Below, piece by piece: positions 21,401 to 31,437 of a stretch of 64,000 nucleotides of DNA. This stretch comes from Acanthosepion pharaonis (Eukaryota; Mollusca; Cephalopoda; Sepiida; Sepiidae). The notes under the pieces were generated by a model. The model had not been told where the DNA came from, did no database searches, and saw only the letters and a program-made list of their open reading frames with translations. The DNA is taken from positions 1,286,001-1,350,000 of the forward strand of contig CAHIKZ030000247.1 of the NCBI GenBank assembly GCA_903632075.3, read 5' to 3'. Each line of letters opens with the position of its first letter. Within the stretch, counting starts at the first letter, position 1. The position numbers and the translations under genes were made by a program.

Positions 21401-24211
21401 TCTGTGAGGAAATTGTCCAGCATTCACTGCCATAGAGGAGGATTGATAATACATAGCAGTTCAGCACACTTTTCTTTGTTTCTCTTGCTTCAAGTCTCCT
21501 CTTCATCTGTGAGGAAATTGTCCAGCATTCACTGCCATATAGGAGGATTGATAATACATAGCAGTTCAGCACACTTTTTCTTTGTTTCTCTTGCTTCAAG
21601 TCTCCTCTTCACCTGTGAGGAAATTGTCCAGCATTCCCTGCCATATAGGAGGATTGATAATACATAGCAGTTCAGCACACTTTTCTTTGTTTCTCTTGCT
21701 TCAAGTCTCCTCTTCATCTGTGAGGAAATTGTCCAGCATTCACTGCCATATAGGAGGATTGATAATACATAGCAGTTCAGCACACTTTTCTTTGTTTCTC
21801 TTGCTTCAAGTCTCCTCTTCATCTGTGAGGAAATTGTCCAGCATTCACTGCCATATAGGAGGATTGATAATACATAGCAGTTCAGCACACTTTTCTTTGT
21901 TTCTCTTGCTTCAAGTCTCCTCTTCATCTGTGAGGAAATTGTCCAGCATTCACTGCCATAGAGGAGGATTGATAATACATAGCAGTTCAGCACACACTTT
22001 TCTTTGTTTCTCTTGCTTCAAGTCTCCTCTTCATCTGTGAGGAAATTGTCCAGCATTCACTGCCATATAGGAGGATTGATAATACATAGCAGTTCAGCAC
22101 ACTTTTCTTTGTTTCTCTTGCTTCAAGTCTCCTCTTCATCTGTGAGGAAATTGTCCAGCATTCACTGCCATAGAGGAGGATTGATAATACATAGCAGTTC
22201 AGCACACTTTTCTTTGTTTCTCTTGCTTCAAGTCTCCTCTTCATCTGTGAGGAAATTGTCCAGCATTCACTGCCATATAGGAGGATTGATAATACATAGC
22301 AGTTCAGCACACTTTTCTTTGTTTCTCTTGCTTCAAGTCTCCTCTTCACCTGTGAGGAAATTGTCCAGCATTCCCTGCCATATAGGAGGATTGATAATAC
22401 ATAGCAGTTCAGCACACTTTTCTTTGTTTCTCTTGCTTCAAGTCTCCTCTTCATCTGTGAGGAAATTGTCCAGCATTCACTGCCATATAGGAGGATTGAT
22501 AATACATAGCAGTTCAGCACACTTTTCTTTGTTTCTCTTGCTTCAAGTCTCCTCTTCATCTGTGAGGAAATTGTCCAGCATTCACTGCCATAGAGGAGGA
22601 TTGATAATACATAGCAGTTCAGCACACTTTTCTTTGTTTCTCTTGCTTCAAGTCTCCTCTTCATCTGTGAGGAAATTGTCCAGCATTCCCTGCCATATAG
22701 GAGGATTGATAATACATAGCAGTTCAGCACACTTTTCTTTGTTTCTCTTGCTTCAAGTCTCCTCTTCATCTGTGAGGAAATTGTCCAGCATTCCCTGCCA
22801 TATAGGAGGATTGATAATACATAGCAGTTCAGCACACTTTTCTTTGTTTCTCTTGCTTCAAGTCTCCTCTTCATCTGTGAGGAAATTGTCCAGCATTCAC
22901 TGCCATATAGGAGGATTGATAATACATAGCAGTTCAGCACACTTTTCTTTGTTTCTCTTGCTTCAAGTCTCCTCTTCATCTGTGAGGAAATTGTCCAGCA
23001 TTCACTGCCATAGAGGAGGATTGATAATACATAGCAGTTCAGCACACTTTTCTTTGTTTCTCTTGCTTCAAGTCTCCTCTTCATCTGTGAGGAAATTGTC
23101 CAGCATTCACTGCCATAGAGGAGGATTGATAATACATAGCAGTTCAGCACACTTTTCTTTGTTTCTCTTGCTTCAAGTCTCCTCTTCATCTGTGAGGAAA
23201 TTGTCCAGCATTCACTGCCATATAGGAGGATTGATAATACATAGCAGTTCAGCACACTTTTCTTTGTTTCTCTTGCTTCAAGTCTCCTCTTCATCTGTGA
23301 GGAAATTGTCCAGCATTCCCTGCCATATAGGAGGATTGATAATACATAGCAGTTCAGCACACTTTTCTTTGTTTCTCTTGCTTCAAGTCTCCTCTTCATC
23401 TGTGAGGAAATTGTCCAGCATTCACTGCCATATAGGAGGATTGATATTACATAGCAGTTCAGCACACTTTTCTTTGTTTCTCTTGCTTCAAGTCTCCTCT
23501 TCATCTGTGAGGAAATTGTCCAGCATTCACTGCCATATAAGAGGATTGATATTACATAGCAGTTCAGCACACTTTTCTTTGTTTCTCTTGCTTCAAGTCT
23601 CCTCTTCATCTGTGAGGAAATTGTCCAGCATTCACTGCCATATAGGAGGATTGATATTACATAGCAGTTCGTCACTCTTTTCTTTGTTTCTCTTGCTTCA
23701 AGTCTCTTCACCTGTGAGGAAATTGTCCAGCATTCACTGCCATATAGGAGAATTGATATTACATAGCAGTTCAGCACACTTTTCTTTGTTTCTCTTGCTT
23801 CAAGTCTCCTCTTCACCTGTGAGGAAATTGTCCAGCATTCACTGCCATATAGGAGGATTGATATTACATAGCAGTTCAGCACACTTTTCTTTGTTTCTCT
23901 TGCTTCAAGTCTCCTCTTCATCTGTGAGGAAATTGTCCAGCATTCACTGCCATATAGGAAGATTGATATTACATAGCAGTTCAGCACACTTTTCTTTGTT
24001 TCTCTTGCTTCAAGTCTCCTCTTCATCTGTGTGGAAAGTGTCCAGCATTCACTGCCATATAGGAGGCTTTATATTAAATGGCAGTTCAGCACTATTTTCT
24101 TTGTTTCTCTTGCTTCAAGTCTCCTCTTCATCTGTGGAGAAATTTTCGAGCCTTGACTGCCATATAGGAGGACCGATTTTGCATAGCAGTTCAGTACTCT
24201 CTTTCTTTCTA
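18450..24211 (-). repeat. LINE-A-derived 105-bp satellite array (~55 monomers)
   Basis: Head-to-tail array of a 105-bp unit, about 5.76 kb. A few units are 102 bp (lacking one codon, at about 18770, 18970 and 23698). On the minus strand each unit encodes 35 residues including NCYVLSILLYGSECWTISSQ and RRLEARETKK. This is the conserved segment just past the thumb of LINE-type reverse transcriptases, seen once at 15100-15200. Because 105 is divisible by 3, both strands stay open for long stretches (minus 18376-20058 and 21987-24026; plus 18471-20072 and 22004-24247), which will mislead gene finders. Edge monomers keep the LINE-like gatattac; central ones carry gataatac. No start, splice or promoter evidence supports a protein product. 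Confidence 0.95.
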
Positions 24212-24345
24212 ACGACATTTTCCAGTTTCTTAAAACTTTGTGTTTAGCTTTTGAAAGGCATCTTTCGCTATTTCAGTGTGCCTTCAGATTTGTGTCACAT
24301 TTTTCCATCGTCTGATATGACACTTCAAAGATCGTACTTTCTTGA
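24212..24345 (-). pseudogene. LINE-A sequence flanking the array (5' side of the LINE)
   Basis: On the minus strand this encodes SVISDDGK, then CDTNLK and AKDAFQKL with small frameshifts. The order matches the LINE-A reading CDTEI...AKD at 14990-15030, immediately upstream of the segment that became the satellite unit. The array therefore grew inside a real LINE-A copy. Confidence 0.75.
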
Positions 24346-25340
24346 TTTTAACGTCTGCAATTCCTAGTTAACATCTTATCTCGAACAACTTATCTCGCCG
24401 CTTTTTTTCTCTGTTTCACATAAATTCGACCATTTAATACTTTTGTTTCATTTTGTTTCTCTATCTTTTACTTCTATCTCTGTTTTTGCTCATTCCCTCT
24501 CTATCTTCCTTCTCTCCTCTTTCTATCTCTCTCCATCTTTATACCTATTTCTTTTTCTCTAACTTTTCCCATCTCTCATCTAACCATATTCTCTTTTTCT
24601 CTCTAGTTTTCTCACTTTCTCTCTCGTTCTATCTTTATCTTCATATCTCTGAAAGGCATGAAAAAATGTTAAAATATTACATTGATGCTGTGTGAATCCT
24701 TGAAAAGTCACAACAAATTAACTGTACATTACTATGCGTTTATTATTGACTTGTCAGAGTAACATATTTTAACCTCCATTCTATATTTCAGTAAATAAAG
24801 AGAGAAATTAAAACAACTAAAATAAATAATAAAATGTCGGTCATATTTGTCAGATAAAGTGTCATTGACACAGTGTAATTCTTTTAAGTTCTTATTTGCA
24901 TCCATATTGTTTTTATCACAAAAAGTAAACTAAGGGTGTGCTGGATGAGTTTAATTCTGGCTGTTGCCTTCATTTGAAGTTCTTTTGATTTTTTGTTTTT
25001 TGTTTAAGTAAATGTTGTTTTCCATTATTTGAGACATGCGATTAACTGTCATGGTGACCTGCAGATTTCATTTTATTTACAAACAATAATGTTCGGAATA
25101 TATCTCAATAATTAAAAAAATTACTTAATGTCAATGTCAGAAACGGAAAAAACTAATAACATAACATGTACGTTTTTATTAACGCTCAAATGTTCTAATA
25201 CGAATTTTTTATTTAATTCAACTAATTTCAAGTTTTAAATCGAGATTTTAATTTATACGACGCCTTTTTAAACTGTTGTAGTATACCTACGGACGATAAT
25301 GGGTATCTCTCCATTCTCATAAATACAGTGGTAAATACTT
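24346..25340. other. AT-rich, pyrimidine-rich intergenic sequence
   Basis: A C/T-rich stretch lies at 24440-24650, followed by AT-rich sequence. No gene, RNA or repeat family was recognised. Confidence 0.5.
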
Positions 25341-25344
25341 TATT

Positions 25345-25765
25345 TGAAGATTCGTCTCCAGCTGTGCTGCTCACTCTTTGCCTCCAGGCAGAGAAGATTC
25401 CCAGACGACACTATGTCGTCTCAGGAAACAACTACCCGACTACGTTTTTTATACGTGGTCTAAGGGGAATTTTTGGCCGAGCCTACGGGCTCGGAGACAA
25501 CACATTAAATTCAGCCCTGTGTCACATCTGACCGCGGGGTAGGGCGGCGGTTGGCAGATATCCTGCAGGTGAAGATTCGTCTCCAGCTGTGCTGGTCAAA
25601 CTCTCCGCCTCAGAGTCTCGTCTCGGGAAATAGCTACCCGACCTCGTTTTATACGGGGTCTACGGGGAATTTTTGGCCGAGCCTACGGGCTCGGAAGCCC
25701 AACATTAAATTCGGTCTTCTGCCACATCTGACCGCGTAAGGCGGTTGGCAGATATCCTGTAGTTG
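25345..25765 (+). repeat. GC-rich repeat family G, two tandem units
   Basis: Two ~215-bp units (about 25345-25567 and 25568-25765) share gattcgtctccagctgtgct, ggggaatttttggccgagcc, tacgggctcgg and cacatctgaccgcg. Related single units occur at 36475-36735 (minus), 46840-47400 (minus, doubled) and 55440-55735 (plus). GC content is far above the surroundings. Confidence 0.75.
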
Positions 25766-25998
25766 GAGATTCATTGTGGAATTCACTTGACTCACTTCTA
25801 GCAGTTGAATACTTCTTCTACATGCCGCTGGAGAATCTTATATACGTTGTTCTTTTACTAAGTATTATCGTCCATTACCAATTTTCATGTGATTATTCTA
25901 TTTAGTAACCTTCCCTAGGTGACAACAACAATGAGCAGGACAAAACCTGATAATTTACAACGGTGATTTCGTTAAAAAAACGTAGAGCATATGTTTAT

Positions 25999-26002
<4 letters not shown>

Positions 26003-26033
<31 letters not shown>
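26003..26033. repeat. (AAT)n microsatellite
   Basis: About ten ATA units directly upstream of the LINE-B copy. Confidence 0.95.
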
Positions 26034-26034
<1 letters not shown>

Positions 26035-26049
26035 TTCAATATTTTCAAG

Positions 26050-26460
26050 TCTGAACTAGCTACTTAGCTCCAGTCACTTTCCCACCGCCATAAGGCTACC
26101 TGTCTGGGTTTTTTCTATAAATACGTTCATGGTAATTATTCAGACGAGCTCTTTGCTAAGGCACCTAGACTTTTGAATTTAAGCACAGGCGTCGAGATCT
26201 CATCAATTTACAGTTGAACTGACTAAATGCAACCGTAAATTCTATGCTAACAGTTTCTTTTCTCGCTTGTGGAATTCCCTTCCGATTCCACGCTTTCTGC
26301 CAACTTTAATTTGGAAAAATTTAAATGCAATGTCAATCGTTATCTACTGTCTGATTACTCTTTTCTCTTTCTGCTCATTATTAATGTTTTTGTTCCTAAT
26401 CCTTCCACACCATGTAACCCCTTGTATCTTAGTGGCTTTACTGCCTTGCATGGGATGATG
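26050..26460 (+). pseudogene. LINE-B 3' end: RT C-terminal tail plus 3' UTR
   Basis: Encodes with stops the C-terminal tail of a LINE reverse transcriptase: FYKYVHGNYSDEL, LVEFPSDSTL (position of the usual WNSLP) and FNLEKFKCNVNRYL, followed by a 3' UTR ending agtggctttactgccttgca. Colinear copies are at 37290-37630 (plus) and 30540-31085 (minus). Confidence 0.8.
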
Positions 26461-26474
26461 CCGATTAAAAAATA

Positions 26475-27163
26475 CTGGTTGAGAATCCTTTATCCGAAAT
26501 TCTGGGAACCGGAAGTGCTTCGGTTTTCAGATTTTTTCGGATTTTGGAATACAGGCTATTTAATTTGTATATAGCATCTATAAGATGGGTCATTATTGAG
26601 AATGGAAGCAAACGTAAACATTTCATAACACAGCTTATACATTTAACCTGAAGGTAGTTTTATATAAATAACATACCATGAAAGCAGTTTTATATAAAAT
26701 TTAATAAATTTTGTGTACATACAGACGCTAGAAATGTAATATTCACACGAATTTTTAAGTGGTGAAATTATGATTTCCTGTAAGAATAATGCTTTGTACT
26801 TTCTGTACCTGTAAAAAAAAAAATAAATAAATAAAAACATGATCAATACTTACAAAACAAAAATATATAAATGCAGGACTTTTTGACATTTTGAATAATA
26901 TCTTTACTGAGCACGAAACACCCGGTAAGTCATCCACGTTAAATGCTGTGACATTAGCTGACAAAAAAAAAAAAAAAAAACTGGCGCCAACGTAAGCTAC
27001 ATAGCTGGGATGAAGAAACCCGACCCAGGGGAGATAAGGTCACTTGAAACAAGTTGAAAATCACCTAAGAACCATCCCAGTGCTTTCGAAAATATTCCAT
27101 TTGTAGCAATCATGATTTTAGGGGTTTTCGGATTTGGGAATTTTGGATAAAGGATACTCGACC
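26475..27163. mobile_element. Pogo-like MITE, 689 bp, TA target duplication
   Basis: Terminal inverted repeats of about 26 bp (left tggttgagaatcctttatcc; right, inverted, ggtcgagtatcctttatcc) differ at a few positions. They are flanked by TA on both sides (26473-26474 and 27164-27165). The ends resemble pogo/Tigger-type Tc1-mariner elements (GTTGAGTATCC...CCGAAAT). The interior has an A-run but no transposase ORF, so it is non-autonomous. It inserted just after the LINE-B tail. Confidence 0.85.
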
Positions 27164-27409
27164 TATAATAATTAGAAACGAGGCTTTTAAATCGACAATT
27201 CTAAACAGCTTAAAATATTTTCACTATTAATTTTCGACTAGTACTCCTTTTAACTTATTCCTCTTGCATTTACAATAGTTGCAATAGTCTTAAATTCTCT
27301 GAATTTCTGATATAAAGTATTGCCAACTGTTATTAATTTTTGGCTTGTAGTGCTTTCATCTTTATTTCTTTTGTTTTCAGACTAAATAAGTTCATTAGTT
27401 TGCAACTCA

Positions 27410-27675
27410 GTAGGAGGCACTCTGGAGTAATGGATAGCGGCTTGGATTGAGGAATCGGATAGCCGAGTTCGAATTCCAGTCGTGCTGATACCCTTGGGAA
27501 AGGTATGAATCCTTTTCTTCTCCACCCCCTCCCAGGACAGACCGGGTTCTATAGCCTTGAATGGAAATTGGTCAGAAAGAAATGGCAACCTACTGCGGGG
27601 AAAATCTGCCTCGTCAGTCATGTATCGAGAGATCCATGATCGCCTAAGCGTGTATTATGCATGGTACATAAGTGA
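27410..27675 (+). mobile_element. SINE-Z, plus strand, near full length
   Basis: tRNA-like head gagtaatggatagcggc with B-box-like gttcgaattcc at about 27470, a body with ttgggaaaggtatgaatcc, ctactgcggggaaaatctg and gcctcgtcagtcatg, and a tail gatcgcctaagcgtgta. This copy is a good family reference. Confidence 0.85.
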
Positions 27676-27827
27676 CTGATTATGCAACTCGGATCAGAAA
27701 TAAGAAACAAGCCATAAGCAACAGTCTTATGCCACACTTTTTTTTTCTCAGGAAACTTACCTGTGTTGCAATAACAAGAGAAAGAAAAGAAAGGGACAGA
27801 TCAAAAAGAATAAAAAGCAAGCAAACA

Positions 27828-27829
<2 letters not shown>

Positions 27830-27866
<37 letters not shown>
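27830..27866. repeat. (TA)n/(TG)n microsatellite
   Basis: Short compound dinucleotide repeat. Confidence 0.95.
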
Positions 27867-27869
27867 CAA

Positions 27870-28300
27870 GACAAATCAACAGTAATATGTCAAAAAGTTC
27901 ACAAACTAAGAATTGGCGTTGACTTACAAAAGCAAATTCGGATAAGCGAATGTAGCGTTCTGATTTCAAGACAAGACAGATCGGGACTGAGTCACATGAA
28001 ACTGAAAACCGGCCTATTTTATTTGCTCGGAAAAATATCAGCATGCATGTCTGTGCTTTTGCCAATAAAATGTGAGGGACAAGTGTTTTACAGTCATTCC
28101 CAGCAAGACGAAAATCAACATTGATGTGTAAACAGACTTAATGTCCTTGTAAGTTCGTAGACAAAGGCTTAGTAGTCAGTTGCTGGTTATTCCCTTCTAT
28201 TGTGTGCGTGGACAAGGCCTTAGTCGGCGCTTACTGGCTGTCTCTCTTCCATTATGTGCGTGTGTGTGTAGGAGTGTGTGTGGTGTGTCTGTACGCACGT
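27870..28300. other. Unassigned; contains short direct repeat
   Basis: The phrases ggcttagtagtcagttgctgg and ccttagtcggcgcttactgg (28166-28230) form an imperfect ~65-bp tandem duplication. A TG-rich stretch follows at 28255-28290. Confidence 0.45.
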
Positions 28301-28304
28301 GTAA

Positions 28305-28688
28305 ACCAAACTGGCCTCCAAAATTGTTTTTGAATGCCAAGAATCAGTAGGCTTCTATTTTTATATCCGTAAGCGAGATTCAAAATCTAATTTCACATGG
28401 AGGTGTGAACTTTTTAATACAAGTTTTTCATTAGTTAGAAAATAATTTCACACCAGCTCGCGAAAATCTTTTTCTCGAATTTGCGTGAATGATGAAGGGA
28501 GTTATTATTGTTATTTTCTAAATGATCCAAAAATGGTAAAGGTAGTAATGTCTACAACTACGTCCGCCAGTTATTTGGGTGATATTTTTCCTAGTAATTA
28601 TTGTTTCTCAAACAAACTTTCTGATCGGATTTTATTGGTTGAAAAAAATATATATATAGGATTTAATTCGTATACCTGTGCAGGTTAG
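28305..28688 (+). pseudogene. Possible immunoglobulin-like domain, one in-frame stop
   Basis: One frame reads SKIVFECQE, then FTWRCELF, a TAA at 28443-28445, then SFSRICVNDEGSYYCYF and KMVKVV. A cysteine ~60 residues before a DEGSYYC motif, with a WRC between them, is the layout of a V-type Ig domain (B-strand Cys, core Trp, DxGxYxC). The motif is visible in sequence; the family call is inference. No clear acceptor is seen upstream, and the downstream frame runs on without a domain. It could be a decayed exon, or a real exon with an assembly error at the stop. Chance similarity is less likely given three conserved landmarks in one frame. Confidence 0.4.
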
Positions 28689-28689
28689 C

Positions 28690-29141
28690 TAACTTGCCAA
28701 TTAAATCATTTAACGTAAGCTAAGGGAGATTAAATTGAATCATATATCTTAAATTCCTTATTTTCTCCTTATGTCCGATATTCCACTATCTTTGTTTACA
28801 TAGACGAGAAGGATTAGAAGAATTGGAGAAATAATTGTAAACTTAGTATATTTATGTTACGTTGTTAGCTTACATTTTATTATTATTAAAAATGATTATA
28901 AATATCTGATATTAAATAGACCTGGCTTAGTCTAGCACAAAGTTACAAAGGCAAGACTGTTAGTGAGGATGGAACCCATGATAATAACGGATTTGAGAAT
29001 AATTTTGTAATCATTCCTCAACAGGGAAGTATCCAACACCAGATATTATTTGCGTAAGTCGTAAAACTTTTTGCTGCGAATGTAAGTAATTCTATAAAAA
29101 TCATCCACAATGTTGCGCCCGAATTGTCTGAAATTACGAGG

Positions 29142-29142
<1 letters not shown>
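28690..29142. other. AT-rich stretch, nothing recognised
   Basis: No motif, RNA or repeat was recognised. Confidence 0.5.

Positions 29143-29177
<35 letters not shown>
29143..29177. repeat. (AAT)n microsatellite
   Basis: About eleven ATA units just upstream of the LINE-D fragment. Confidence 0.95.
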
Positions 29178-29179
<2 letters not shown>

Positions 29180-29189
29180 TGGAATTCCA

Positions 29190-29490
29190 CGAGCATTGTA
29201 GGAGCAAGAACCTTTACTTATGATGTTACTTTGCTCTGGATTTGTGGACTGACTGTAAAGCTAAAGCTAATAGATCAGTAAACGTCCCGAAGGAATAAAA
29301 GTGCTATATTATGCACATTATAGTCTCGTCAGATAAAAACATTTTAGCAAAAGAATTTGATAAGCAATCTAAATATAACAATCTGGCGATAAAAATTACA
29401 AGAATGTGGCATTTAAACACAACCATTATTCCACTCGTAACAAATTTAGCGTCCAGTCTGTGCGTTGTGCTTTGTAAATCAAAGACAAAC
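29190..29490 (+). pseudogene. LINE-D C-terminal fragment
   Basis: The 29311-29480 frame gives SSDKNILAKEFDKQSKY, then ITRMWHLNTTIIPLV. This matches the extreme C-terminus of a common animal retrotransposon polyprotein (DxA-P-x-D...E-x-x-K-x-x-KY...MW...T-x-x-PVV). Upstream, KANRS in another position matches the same element's start seen at 42540-42570. Frame breaks upstream mark it as a relic. Confidence 0.65.
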
Positions 29491-30420
29491 TTTTTGTTAG
29501 CGGTAATGAATTAACGTAAGCGCTGTTAATAAGTAGATCAAGTCTATTACATGTCTAATGATCATTTCGTACCATTATTATGGATTATCACTGATCAGGA
29601 ATTCATATAAGAATTGCTGACATTATTGTTTTGCTAATGGTGAGAAAGCCATTTCCATAGAGAAAACATTAGGCATTCTTCGACCGAACGGTTAGCATTG
29701 CCGTCAGTTGACATTTATAAAATGTTACTATAAAATTTTCTCTTAAAAGAATTCTTTAGGAAATTAAACTACTCAAGTTCATTCTTATCGTTCTTTCTTG
29801 TACTGATGAGAGTTTCTGTTGTAATGTGGGGGTCTGGCAAGACACAACACTTAACTCGATAGAGTCAGTAGTATTCAATATTCAGCTAGACTAGTCACCA
29901 CAATAGAGTTATCTTCCCTCCTAGACAATTACCCGGGACTACTTATCACGAATGGATCAGTCAATTCATAATAGTAAGGAGGGTATGTGGCCCTTAGCAT
30001 AACAGTTTTCTTCCTAACCTTTTGTATAACATCATGTGGAAAGTAAACATCTTGATTATATCATTATTTCCCCTTCGAGTTTTTCATATGCTACCTATTT
30101 TAGTCATTGCTACCGTTGGAAGTTTTAGAGTGATTTTATTTTTGCTATTTGGTAAAGAACTTTCTTTGTGATTCTTTAGCGTCAGTCTGTAAGAGAATGT
30201 ATTTGTTCGAAGCGATTTTTCATTGATCTGAGATTTTAGTTGTATAAAGCTGATAGTTTGGACATTGCTGAACGAGTTGGACTCCATGCCCATATTTGAC
30301 GAGGCTATTTAAGAATATGACTCGAGTTCAAAGGTTAATATTTTGGTTTTGTATCATCTTGAGGTGCTAGAGAAAACCACCGCGGGTGCAATATTGCCTG
30401 TGTTCCCATTGCCTATAGAT
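29490..30420. other. Intergenic, no recognised gene
   Basis: The short minus-strand ORF at 30084-30293 has no domain. No repeat family recognised. Confidence 0.5.
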
Positions 30421-30423
30421 CTG

Positions 30424-30469
<46 letters not shown>
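30424..30469. repeat. (TA)n microsatellite
   Basis: TA run of about 22 units. Confidence 0.95.
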
Positions 30470-30473
<4 letters not shown>

Positions 30474-30539
30474 TCAAATTTGGTGTTTATATTTTTTATC
30501 CACCAGAAATAATTATTATTATTACTTTTAACCGGTATC

Positions 30540-31085
30540 ACTCTATGCAAGGCATTAAAGCCACTAAGACACAAAGAGTCACAAGGTGTGGTAGAATTAG
30601 GAACATAAACATTAATGAGCGAGAAAAAAAAGAGTCATCAGGAGGACAGTAGATAGCAACTGGCATTGCATTTAAATTTTTGCAGATTAAAGTTGGCTGG
30701 AAAGCATGAAACCGGAAAGGGAATTCCACAAGCGAGAAAAGGAACTATTAACATAGAATTTGCGGTTTCGTAGAGCCAGCTAGAGTGATAAGGTCTTGAT
30801 ACCAATCTAGTACTACGTTTAAATTCAAAAAGTCAAGGTACTATAGCGAAGAGCTCATCTAAACAATTACCATGAAAGTATTTATAGAAAAGACAGAGGG
30901 AAGCAACCTTACGGCGGTGGGAAAGTGACTGAAGCCGAACCTCCAGATGAGGACCAATAATATTGCTGATTCTTCTTTGGATTTTATCAAGGTGCTACAG
31001 GTAAATAGCAGGGGCATTGGATCATATATGGCGGTAATATTCAAAGCATGAACGAACGTTAGACTTATAAACATGTAAGATAGAT
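30540..31085 (-). pseudogene. LINE-B 3' end, minus strand (uninterrupted)
   Basis: The longest continuous LINE-B copy here. On the minus strand it runs from inside the RT C-terminal tail to the 3' UTR and ends at about 30540 with the sequence complementary to agtggctttaatgccttgca. It serves to define the SINE insertion in the 4430-5165 copy. Confidence 0.75.
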
Positions 31086-31234
31086 TCTAAAAAGAAAAAT
31101 TCTTTCGCACGACACAATGTACCAACTTAGCAGCTGACTTATAAATTATTATTTCAGATTTCAACCAATCTCTGCCTAGGTAATAGTTGTCCTCTTTTCC
31201 TTGGTTGTTTTCTAGTGAAATAAATGGTGTATTG

Positions 31235-31406
31235 AATTCAGAAACAAAGCGAAAGCAGACGGCGTGAGAAAAAGTGAAAATGAAAAACGAGAGAGAGAAA
31301 AATTTGAAAAAGAAATTCTAAATTGGAACAAAAACGCACAAAAATGTAAAGACGGAAAGAGATTTCAGATGAAGTAAAAGAAATACAAAATAAAGAGAAA
31401 GAAAAC

Positions 31407-31437
<31 letters not shown>

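Noticed and set aside
22004..24247. 747-codon plus-strand ORF as a novel repeat protein
   Set aside because: It is the complement of the LINE-derived satellite; its length follows from the 105-bp period and not from selection on a protein.
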